The notes below the pieces were generated by a model, which saw nothing but the letters and a program-made list of their open reading frames with translations, was not told where the DNA came from and ran no database searches. A DNA stretch of 5,993 bases from NCBI GenBank assembly GCA_002293105.1, contig DBCP01000111.1, positions 1 to 5,993 on the forward strand. Reading direction: 5' to 3'. The position numbers and the translations under genes are program-made. Source of the DNA: Bacteroidetes bacterium UBA955. GTDB taxonomy: Bacteria; Bacteroidota; Bacteroidia; NS11-12g; UBA955. Position 1 is the stretch's first letter. Each line of letters begins with the position of its first letter. Of this stretch, positions 1 to 5,420 are shown piece after piece.

Positions 1-1
1 T

Positions 2-259
2 CGGTGCGATGTGCCTTTGACAGATATTGAAAGTAAAGCTGGTGGTTTTGTGGTTGGAGCGGGCACGCAATTGGCGATGGTTCAGCGCATCGTACCGAAT
101 GATATCAAAACGATTTATCAGCAGTTGGGCGATGTGGGTGTTTTGGTGATTTTAATAGTGTTGATATTTTTGATGGCTTTGCGCGGCCGGGCGAAAATGG
201 AATATTTGTCCCAAGGTGCGGTGAATATGGCGATCGAAACGGTAATTGCTTCGATATAA
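2..259 (+). CDS. lnt: C-terminal end of probable apolipoprotein N-acyltransferase (partial)
   Basis: This open frame enters from the left edge (first full codon at 2) and ends at TAA 257-259, leaving 85 residues. The fragment starts RCDVPLTDIESKAGGFVV and continues through TIYQQLGD into one hydrophobic helix (VGVLVILIVLIFLMAL), then a basic RGRAK stretch and a short tail. From memory of the family, this matches the Lnt C-terminus: an Arg of the nitrilase-like domain, a Gly-x-Val strand about 14 residues later, a T-x-Y-x-x-x-GD motif, then the last transmembrane helix. Lnt adds the third acyl chain to lipoproteins in the inner membrane. The usual N-T-G after the Arg is not seen here (VPL instead), and the catalytic Glu, Lys and Cys lie outside the window. 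The call therefore rests on the tail alone. An in-frame GTG at 11 is internal, not a start. Another membrane protein with a similar end cannot be excluded. Confidence 0.55.
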   Translation, partial: RCDVPLTDIESKAGGFVVGAGTQLAMVQRIVPNDIKTIYQQLGDVGVLVILIVLIFLMALRGRAKMEYLSQGAVNMAIETVIASI

Positions 260-345
260 AAGTTGTTTTTGTTGGGATTTTTGGATGGATGATGTGGGCC
301 TAAGGTTGTTGCGTTGGGTGAGGGGAAAGGCGTAGAAATTTCTTG

Positions 346-353
346 TATCTTTG
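346..353 (+). promoter_or_regulatory. Bacteroidota -7 promoter box TATCTTTG
   Basis: TATCTTTG fits the TAnnTTTG consensus used by the main sigma factor of Bacteroidota. It lies in the 98-nt gap after the lnt-like gene and only 4 nt before the ATG at 358. Transcription normally begins a few bases after this box, so the start site would fall at or beside the ATG. No good TTG/TTTG -33 box is present at the usual spacing; the nearest TTG (314-316) is too far upstream. The rest of the gap shows no clear terminator hairpin. Confidence 0.5.
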
Positions 354-357
354 TGGT

Positions 358-651
358 ATGGGCACAGATTTTCAGCAACGATTGGCGCGCATTCGCGGTA
401 GGGTTGTGGAAGTGGTGCGGGAAAATGTTTCGTTAAAAACGGAGAATTTGGCGCTTGCGCAGGAGTTAGAGGAGTTAAAGAAAACCATCGCACTGCAAAA
501 AAATGCCCTTGCGGAACTAAAAGATGAGAATAAATTGATTAAACTTGCAAAGGAAATGTCGATGTCTGGCTCAGATGTTCACGATTTAAAAATCAAGATC
601 AACGAGCTGGTCAAGGACATTGATAGATGCATAGATTTACTAAACGAATAA
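358..651 (+). CDS. Small coiled-coil protein encoded upstream of zapA
   Basis: This encodes a 97-residue, highly charged, almost wholly helical protein. Residues about 5-67 show heptad-like spacing of Leu, Ile and Val among Glu and Lys (ENVSLKTENLALAQELEELK), which predicts a coiled coil. A short break (MSMSGSDVHD) is followed by a C-terminal helix, LKIKINELVKDIDRCIDLLNE. There is no signal peptide or membrane segment, so it is cytoplasmic. I recall similar small coiled-coil genes, with a matching C-terminal helix, directly before zapA in other Bacteroidota, but no established gene name. Its position 8 nt before zapA suggests a role with ZapA or FtsZ, perhaps like the coiled-coil division protein ZapB. 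That is inference. I chose the ATG at 358; a TTG at 343 would extend the frame but overlaps the promoter box. Confidence 0.75.
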   Translation: MGTDFQQRLARIRGRVVEVVRENVSLKTENLALAQELEELKKTIALQKNALAELKDENKLIKLAKEMSMSGSDVHDLKIKINELVKDIDRCIDLLNE

Positions 652-659
652 TATTTTAA

Positions 660-944
660 GTGCAACCCAACGAAAGCATTCTCATCAACGTAAACATCGA
701 CAATCGGGCGATGCGTTTGCGTGTGGCGGTGAAGGATGAAGAAGACGTTCGGTTGTCGGCTCAAGTACTCAACCAGCGCATCAATGCTTTCAAGAGTTTT
801 CATGCGCAAGAACCCATAGACCGCTTATCATGGGCGGCCCTGGATTTGGCTGGTGAGGTGGTTCGCCACGGAAAAACTCATCGGAATCAAGACGAACTCT
901 TGGAACAGGAGTTGTCGGACATTGAGAGGCTGTTGTTTGCTTGA
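660..944 (+). CDS. zapA: Cell division protein ZapA
   Basis: This encodes 94 residues. ZapA binds FtsZ in the cytoplasm and bundles its filaments at the division ring. The N-terminal part (SILINVNIDNRAMRLRVAVKD) matches the ZapA opening, in which two strands lead into a D/E-rich turn. It is followed by the helix EEDVRLSAQVLNQRINAFKS and then the long C-terminal dimerising helix (DRLSWAALDLAGEVVRHG and onward). The length is normal for the family. The start is GTG at 660, directly after an in-frame TAA (657-659). The first in-frame ATG (711) would remove the conserved first strand. No Shine-Dalgarno sequence is visible. The gene follows the coiled-coil gene by 8 nt and is probably co-transcribed with it. 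The order coiled-coil gene, zapA, rny supports the call. Confidence 0.85.
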   Translation: MQPNESILINVNIDNRAMRLRVAVKDEEDVRLSAQVLNQRINAFKSFHAQEPIDRLSWAALDLAGEVVRHGKTHRNQDELLEQELSDIERLLFA

Positions 945-951
945 TATATCG

Positions 952-984
952 TTTGATTGGCTAGAATCTCTGTGTCTATCTCCG
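952..984 (+). promoter_or_regulatory. Possible rny promoter
   Basis: In the 66-nt gap between zapA and rny, TTTG at 952-955 lies 21 nt before TATCTCCG at 977-984. This resembles the Bacteroidota pair of a -33 TTTG and a -7 TAnnTTTG, but the -7 box deviates at two positions (CC for TT). A run of eight A (986-993) and an AAGGA (996-1000) follow. The AAGGA is 10 nt before the rny ATG and could act as a weak ribosome site. A-rich leaders are known to help translation in this phylum. Readthrough from zapA is an equally possible way to express rny. Confidence 0.35.
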
Positions 985-1010
985 CAAAAAAAAGAAAGGA
1001 ATAGCACAAA

Positions 1011-2552
1011 ATGGAAAACATCGTATTTATCCTCGCCGGACTCATTGTAGGGTTGGCCCTTGGATATGTTGTGTTTGTTGCGATGCGCAAAACACAGCTA
1101 GAAAAAGACAAACAGAGCGTTATTGAAGAGGCTAAAATGCAGGGCGAGAACTTGAAGAAGGATCGCATCTTGGAGGCCAAAGAAAAGTACATGCAATTAC
1201 GCTCTGAGTATGAAAAGGAAACCAACCGCAGAAACAGCGAATTGGTGAACAGCGAAAATCGCATCAAACAGAAAGAGCAATCTTTGGACGATAAAATCCG
1301 TGCAAGCAAGAGCAAGGAAGACGAGATGTTGAAGACCAAAGAGCGTTTGGAGTCACAAATTGAAACGTACAAAATTAAAGAGCGCGAGGTTCAGCAATTG
1401 ATGGAGCAACAGTTGTTACAATTGGAAAAAGTAGCGGGTTTATCTGCTGCTGAGGCCAAAACACAAATGTTGGAAAACATCAAGGTGCAATCGCATACAG
1501 AGGGCTTGACATTGGCAAAAACCATTGTAGAAGAGGCCAAATTGGGTGCTACTCGCGAGGCAAAGCGCATTGTGTTGCAGACTATCCAACGTACTGCAGC
1601 AGAAACTGCGATTGATAACACTGTAACGAGCTTTCCGATTGAGAATGATGATGTGAAAGGAAGGATTATTGGACGTGAAGGGCGTAATATTAAAGCATTT
1701 GAAGCGGCAACTGGCGTGGAAATTTTGATCGATGATACCCCAGAAACCATCGTATTGAGTTGTTATGACCCAATCCGTAGGGAGATTGCGCGCGTATCGT
1801 TGGAGCGTTTGATTCGCGATGGTCGTATCCACCCTGCACGTATTGAGGAAGTGGTAGAAAAGGTGAAGAAGCAGGTGGAAGAGGAAGTGGTAGAATGGGG
1901 AGAGCGTACCGTGGTGGATCTGGGAATTACCGGATTGCATCCTGAATTGATTCGCTACGTAGGTAGAATGCGTTTCAGGAGTTCATACGGACAGAATTTG
2001 TTGAAGCACAGTAGAGAGGTGGCGCGTTTGTGTGCTACGATGGCTGCTGAAATGGGTTTGAATGTGAAGTTGGCGAAGCGTGCGGGCTTGTTGCATGACA
2101 TTGGAAAGTGCCCTGACAATGACGAGGAAACGCCACACGCATTGTTGGGCATGAAAATTTGTGAGAAGTACGGCGAGCATCCTGAGGTAATCAACGCGGT
2201 CGGTGCACACCACGATGAAATAGAAATGACGTCATTGTTGAGTCCGGTTATTCAGGCTTGCGATGCGATTTCTGGTTCTAGACCGGGCGCACGTAGAGGA
2301 GATGATCAATACATTGAGCGTATCAAGGAAATGGAAAACATGGCCTTGAGCTATCCTGGTGTTGAGAAGGCGTATGCCATTCAAGCGGGTCGTGAATTGC
2401 GTATTATTATGTCGGCCGAGAAATCGAACGATGAGAATGCCGATACGTTGGCGTTTGAGTTATCGAACCGCATCATGACGGAAATGCGTTATCCTGGCCA
2501 GGTGAAGATTACTGTGATTCGTGAGAAGCGCAGTGTTGGTATCGCGAAATAA
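1011..2552 (+). CDS. rny: Ribonuclease Y
   Basis: This encodes 513 residues, a normal length. RNase Y is a membrane-anchored endoribonuclease that starts mRNA decay. An N-terminal transmembrane helix (about residues 3-25, IVFILAGLIVGLALGYVVFV) is followed by a long charged coiled coil (about 27-150). A KH RNA-binding domain comes next, with GRIIGREGRN at 217-226. The HD phosphohydrolase domain carries its metal ligands at His333 (KHSREVA), His362-Asp363 (LLHDIGK), His400-His401 (AHHDE) and Asp418 (ACDAISG). The C-terminal part has SYPGVEKAYAIQAGRE and YPGQVKITVIRE, both typical of the family. The start is the ATG at 1011, right before the membrane helix. coaX begins 13 nt after the stop. All key catalytic and KH residues are present, so the enzyme should be active. 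Confidence 0.97.
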   Translation: MENIVFILAGLIVGLALGYVVFVAMRKTQLEKDKQSVIEEAKMQGENLKKDRILEAKEKYMQLRSEYEKETNRRNSELVNSENRIKQKEQSLDDKIRASKSKEDEMLKTKERLESQIETYKIKEREVQQLMEQQLLQLEKVAGLSAAEAKTQMLENIKVQSHTEGLTLAKTIVEEAKLGATREAKRIVLQTIQRTAAETAIDNTVTSFPIENDDVKGRIIGREGRNIKAFEAATGVEILIDDTPETIVLSCYDPIRREIARVSLERLIRDGRIHPARIEEVVEKVKKQVEEEVVEWGERTVVDLGITGLHPELIRYVGRMRFRSSYGQNLLKHSREVARLCATMAAEMGLNVKLAKRAGLLHDIGKCPDNDEETPHALLGMKICEKYGEHPEVINAVGAHHDEIEMTSLLSPVIQACDAISGSRPGARRGDDQYIERIKEMENMALSYPGVEKAYAIQAGRELRIIMSAEKSNDENADTLAFELSNRIMTEMRYPGQVKITVIREKRSVGIAK

Positions 2553-2565
2553 TCACGTCGGTACG

Positions 2566-3297
2566 ATGTACCTAACATTAGATTTTGGCAATACAGCATC
2601 GAAATATGCCCTCTTCAGCGAAGAGGGCATATTGCGTTTTCACGGGGTGTTTGCTGATGTGGAGTCGTTATTTGCAGAGGAGGCTTTGCAAGGGGTTTCG
2701 TTACGAGCATGTATTTTCAGCACAGTGCGCAAAGACATTCCGTGGTTAACAGGATTAGATTGTCCGGTTCACCTTTTCAGTAGCAGTATGTTATTGCCTG
2801 TAAAAATGGGGTATGCTACACCGGAAACATTGGGAGCAGACCGATTGGCGGGCGTGTTGGGTGCGCATTTTTTGATGCAACGAAATGGCAGGGGTAGAGC
2901 CTGCATGGTTATTGATGCGGGTACTTGTATCACCTATGATTGGATGGATGATGATGCTTGTTATCTGGGTGGAAGCATATCGCCCGGACTTCATATGCGC
3001 TATTTGGCATTGCATCAGCAAACGGGAAAGTTGCCATTGGTGAGTCACGAAACATTAGGGAGTAGCTGGGGTAAAAGCACCAATGAGAGCATTTTGTGTG
3101 GGGTTCAACAGGGAATTGTGGGTGAATCGCACCGACAAATTGGGTTGTTCCTCGAAAAATATGCTGAAGGACAGGTATTTATCACGGGTGGAGATGGGTT
3201 ATTCTTGGCGGAACAACAGAAAACCGAGATATTTGTTGAGCCTTTGCTCGTTCATTACGGGTTGATGCATGCATTAAAACACCATGAGAAATTTTAA
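2566..3297 (+). CDS. coaX: Type III pantothenate kinase
   Basis: This encodes 243 residues, slightly short for the family (about 250-260). CoaX phosphorylates pantothenate with ATP, the first step of coenzyme A synthesis, in the cytoplasm. It is the acetate/sugar kinase/Hsp70-fold type, not related to CoaA. Visible motifs are DFGNT at 6-10 (phosphate binding), GADR at 90-93 (substrate side), DAGT at 117-120 (catalytic Asp117), GGSISPGL at 135-142 and TGGDG at 207-211. I start it at the ATG at 2566 because DFGNT must lie near the N-terminus; the frame is open back to a GTG at 2521 inside rny, but that would add 15 residues with no family match. The gene overlaps the next gene by 14 nt, so it is probably in the rny operon. 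A perfect stem-loop lies in codons 13-23. Confidence 0.93.
   Translation: MYLTLDFGNTASKYALFSEEGILRFHGVFADVESLFAEEALQGVSLRACIFSTVRKDIPWLTGLDCPVHLFSSSMLLPVKMGYATPETLGADRLAGVLGAHFLMQRNGRGRACMVIDAGTCITYDWMDDDACYLGGSISPGLHMRYLALHQQTGKLPLVSHETLGSSWGKSTNESILCGVQQGIVGESHRQIGLFLEKYAEGQVFITGGDGLFLAEQQKTEIFVEPLLVHYGLMHALKHHEKF
2603..2633 (+). other. Perfect 14-bp inverted repeat (stem-loop) inside coaX
   Basis: The left arm AATATGCCCTCTTC (2603-2616) and right arm GAAGAGGGCATATT (2620-2633) are exact reverse complements around the loop AGC. After one mismatched pair, two more pairs can form (2600-2601 with 2635-2636). TTTT follows at 2637-2640. The element starts 50 nt after the rny stop codon and 37 nt into coaX, where it encodes part of ALFSEEGI. 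Its form resembles a rho-independent terminator with a weak U-tract, or an RNA-processing hairpin. The role is not known. Confidence 0.85.
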
Positions 3298-4666
3298 CAT
3301 CGTTTTGCTTTTCATCGTCCTGGTAATTTCAGGCAATTCTCGTGTGTTGGCGCAAACGGCAGGCGGTCAAAATTTGACGTTTTCTCCATACAGTAATTTT
3401 GGCATTGGAGAGTGGCTAGGAACCAATCAAGTGCAATGTGGTAGCAATCTTCACACGCGTTCTGGGGCCTACTCTTACACGATGCACAATCCAGCGACTT
3501 TGGGTAACTTGTATTACACCACGTTCGATGTAGGTGGGAGTTTTAAGGGATCAAAGATTCAAGCTGGAGATCAAACACAAACGTTTCAAGGCGGTGGATT
3601 GGGCTATTTGAATTTGGGCTTCAGAACCTATAATTATTACCAACGGAAGGCCTATTTGGATAGTGGTTCAAAGCAAAAGCGCATCAAGAGCACGCGCTAC
3701 GGAATCAACTCAGCGGTATCGTTGCAGCCCTTAACCACCGTTGGGTATCAATATACATTCCGTGACAGTACACCATTTATTAATCGTACTACACATGCTG
3801 GTTATGGCGGTGTAAACATGGTTGAGTTGGCAAATGGTTTTCGGTTTGGCCAGCATTTGAGTTTGGGATACAGCATTGGAAGGGTTTTTGGGCAGTTAAA
3901 CGACCAATCGATTTTTAGTGTTCCCGATAGCAATGATTTGAATTTGCTGGAGGACATTAAATCGGTAAATATTCGTGGTTTGCAACAAAAAGTGGGCATC
4001 ATGGCTTTTTTCAAGTTGGACTCAACCTATCACACGTTTGGGGCCAGTGCACAATTCTTTAACAACATGTCGGGTGAGCAATTGCGCTTTACCAGAACCA
4101 TGGATTTAGTGGGAAGTCAGGTTTATGTGATAGATACAATTTTGAACCAAACTTCACCTAGAACGGCGTTGTCGTTACCCAATAGTTTTGGTGCAGGATA
4201 TCAGTTTCAATACAGACAGCGTTGGTCGGTGGCCATGGATTACAGAAAACAGGTTTGGGGCACATTGGATCCCATGTTTTTTGATGCGGGAAGACGTTAC
4301 TCAGACCGAACAGACTACGGGTTCACGTTTACGTTGAATCCCAATGATTTCAAACACCCAAGTCATAAAAAGATGCGTTGGCCAGTTAGGGTTGGTGGCG
4401 TGCTTTCAGAAACCCAATATTCGTTTTCAAAAGCGGGTTCAACCGGAACCAACCGCATTGTTCAGCAGCGCGCGTTTGTGGGTTTCGGCGTGCCTTTGGT
4501 TCGCCGATATTATGACAATACGGTGTTGAGCAGTGTTGTACATGTACAAATCGATTACATTCAAAGGGGTTTGGCGACGGATGGTTTGGCCAAAGAGCAA
4601 TTTATCAATTTGAGTTTGGGGTTGCAGTTGGGTGATGTGTGGTTCCAGCGTAGAAAATTTGATTGA
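3284..4666 (+). CDS. Outer-membrane beta-barrel protein of unknown function
   Basis: This encodes 460 residues. A signal peptide is clear: a basic start (MRNFN), a hydrophobic core (IVLLFIVLVIS) and a type I cleavage site after VLA (residue 23), giving a mature start of QTAGGQ. The mature part is rich in Tyr, Phe, Gly and Asn, with alternating strand-like segments such as HLSLGYSIGRVFGQL and SVAMDYRKQVWGTL. This suggests a beta-barrel. An early SPYSNFGIGE (34-43) and NPATL (69-73) resemble the starts of Bacteroidota OmpP1/FadL-like or PorV-like proteins. The end (QFINLSLGLQLGDVWFQRRKFD) fits a last strand with a basic turn. I do not recognise a named gene. The start overlaps coaX by 14 nt and the stop overlaps lptC by 1 nt, so it is probably co-expressed with an LPS transport gene. 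A role in envelope transport is inference only. Confidence 0.8.
   Translation: MRNFNIVLLFIVLVISGNSRVLAQTAGGQNLTFSPYSNFGIGEWLGTNQVQCGSNLHTRSGAYSYTMHNPATLGNLYYTTFDVGGSFKGSKIQAGDQTQTFQGGGLGYLNLGFRTYNYYQRKAYLDSGSKQKRIKSTRYGINSAVSLQPLTTVGYQYTFRDSTPFINRTTHAGYGGVNMVELANGFRFGQHLSLGYSIGRVFGQLNDQSIFSVPDSNDLNLLEDIKSVNIRGLQQKVGIMAFFKLDSTYHTFGASAQFFNNMSGEQLRFTRTMDLVGSQVYVIDTILNQTSPRTALSLPNSFGAGYQFQYRQRWSVAMDYRKQVWGTLDPMFFDAGRRYSDRTDYGFTFTLNPNDFKHPSHKKMRWPVRVGGVLSETQYSFSKAGSTGTNRIVQQRAFVGFGVPLVRRYYDNTVLSSVVHVQIDYIQRGLATDGLAKEQFINLSLGLQLGDVWFQRRKFD
4536..4549 (+). repeat. 14-bp perfect palindrome TTGTACATGTACAA
   Basis: The 14 bases equal their own reverse complement. The site lies inside the outer-membrane protein gene, about 115 nt before the lptC start. 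A palindrome this long is expected by chance somewhere in a window this size with fair probability, so it may mean nothing. Operator-like sites of this form do exist. Confidence 0.3.
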
Positions 4667-5250
4667 TGATGCGCGGGCTGTTGGCCATAGCCTTATTGAT
4701 ATTTGCCGGTTGCAGCGATTCGGGAAAAAAGGCTATCGTAAAGAAAAAAAAGGGCGCATTTGAGAGTGCAGAATTTGCCGAAAAAGTGACCATCGAGTAC
4801 ACTGATTCCGGGAAATTACGCGCTAGGGTTTATAGTCCAATTTTGATGGCTGTGAAAGCCAAACGAAACCCTTATTTGTTGATGAAAAAGGGTTTAAAGG
4901 TTGATTTTTATGATGAAAAAGGCGCTTTAGAAAGTTACATGACCGCCGAGTATGGAATTAGCTACATGGACGAGAAGAAGGTAATTGTTCGTCGGAATGT
5001 AGAGATTTTGAACATCAAGGGGGAGACATTAAACACCGAGGAATTGGTTTGGGATCAACAGACGGGTGTTATTCGGACCGACAAATTTGTTAAAATCACA
5101 GGGCAGGACCAAATCACCACCGGTACTGGACTGATAAGCAATCAGGCATTCACTGATTGGGAGATCATTAATTATTCAGGAACAATCAATTTACCCAATG
5201 ATAAAAAACCACGTCCTCGCCCTCTTATCCCTGGTCGCGGCCGCTATTAG
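4666..5250 (+). CDS. lptC: LPS export ABC transporter periplasmic protein LptC (lipoprotein form)
   Basis: This encodes 194 residues. LptC anchors in the inner membrane and passes lipopolysaccharide from LptB2FG to LptA. The N-terminus is a lipoprotein signal (RGLLAIALLIFAGC) with the lipidated Cys at residue 16, as I recall for many Bacteroidota LptC proteins. SDSGKK after the Cys lacks the acidic cluster linked to surface export in this phylum, which fits retention in the cell envelope interior. A Lys-rich linker precedes the beta-jellyroll: EYTDSGKLRARVYSP, KGLKVDFYDEKGALESYMTAEYG, VIVRRNVEILNIKGETLNTEEL and VWDQQTGVIRTDKFVKI. These are family landmarks. The ATG at 4666 shares one base with the stop of the upstream gene (TGATG); ATG at 4669 and TTG at 4663 are alternatives. 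The basic, Pro-rich tail (KKPRPRPLIPGRGRY) overlaps the next gene by 53 nt. Confidence 0.88.
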   Translation: MMRGLLAIALLIFAGCSDSGKKAIVKKKKGAFESAEFAEKVTIEYTDSGKLRARVYSPILMAVKAKRNPYLLMKKGLKVDFYDEKGALESYMTAEYGISYMDEKKVIVRRNVEILNIKGETLNTEELVWDQQTGVIRTDKFVKITGQDQITTGTGLISNQAFTDWEIINYSGTINLPNDKKPRPRPLIPGRGRY

Positions 5251-5398
5251 CGGAACCGAGAGTTTATTGCAGTTTTATGCCAAGGGAATTGGCTCCGGAT
5301 CGGGCTGGCTGATGTTGGTCGTGTTTTCAGCGAGTTTTTATTTTTATGTGCGATTCAAGAAAGCGCGCAGAGACATGATGCAACAAGGCAAACGCTAA
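5198..5398 (+). CDS. Small two-helix membrane protein of unknown function
   Basis: This encodes 66 residues. Two hydrophobic stretches are visible: residues about 5-20 (HVLALLSLVAAAISG) and about 34-53 (GSGWLMLVVFSASFYFYVRF). They are separated by a polar, Gly/Ser-containing loop and followed by a basic tail (RFKKARRDMMQQGKR). This suggests a small inner-membrane protein with its C-terminus in the cytoplasm. The start at ATG 5198 lies 53 nt inside lptC in another frame. The next in-frame start (TTG in codon 24) would remove the first helix. I recall small two-helix proteins of similar build after lptC in other Bacteroidota, which supports a real gene, but no function is known to me. The position suggests translation coupled to lptC. 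Confidence 0.62.
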   Translation: MIKNHVLALLSLVAAAISGTESLLQFYAKGIGSGSGWLMLVVFSASFYFYVRFKKARRDMMQQGKR

Positions 5399-5403
5399 AT
5401 CTT

Positions 5404-5411
5404 TATCTTCG
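5404..5411 (+). promoter_or_regulatory. Promoter box TATCTTCG before pheT
   Basis: TATCTTCG differs from the Bacteroidota -7 consensus TAnnTTTG at one base. It lies in the 22-nt gap before pheT, 9 nt ahead of the ATG, so the mRNA leader would be only a few bases long. No TTTG -33 box is found at the right distance, where the sequence is CAACAAGG. No Phe-rich leader peptide or attenuator is present. Confidence 0.45.
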
Positions 5412-5420
5412 CAAAGCGTC

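Noticed and set aside
165..172. TATTTTTG box inside the lnt-like gene, and similar boxes in the barrel gene (near 3393 and 4181)
   Set aside because: They match TAnnTTTG, but they are in coding DNA far from any start codon, and the motif is frequent by chance in T-rich sequence.
945..1010. 6S RNA gene next to zapA, as in Gammaproteobacteria
   Set aside because: The gap is only 66 nt, too short for 6S RNA, and holds no long hairpin.
853..1050. 65-codon + frame spanning the end of zapA and start of rny
   Set aside because: It is out of frame with two confident genes, has no domain, and runs through the likely promoter and leader of rny.
887..1372. 161-codon frame on the - strand across the zapA/rny region
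   Set aside because: It is Ser/Leu-rich with no recognisable domain and lies opposite the well-supported rny coiled coil, whose Lys/Glu codons read as Phe/Leu/Ser on the other strand.
1440..1940. 166-codon frame on the - strand within rny
   Set aside because: It is wholly opposite the RNase Y KH region, has His/Cys/Phe-rich composition, and no family features or promoter.
2521..2565. Upstream extension of coaX to GTG 2521
   Set aside because: It would overlap the rny 3' end and add 15 residues before the N-terminal DFGNT motif, which normally sits within the first 10 residues.
5402..5416. CTTT...AAAG inverted repeat before pheT as a terminator
   Set aside because: The stem is only about 4 bp, there is no T-run, and the bases are better explained by the TATCTTCG promoter box.
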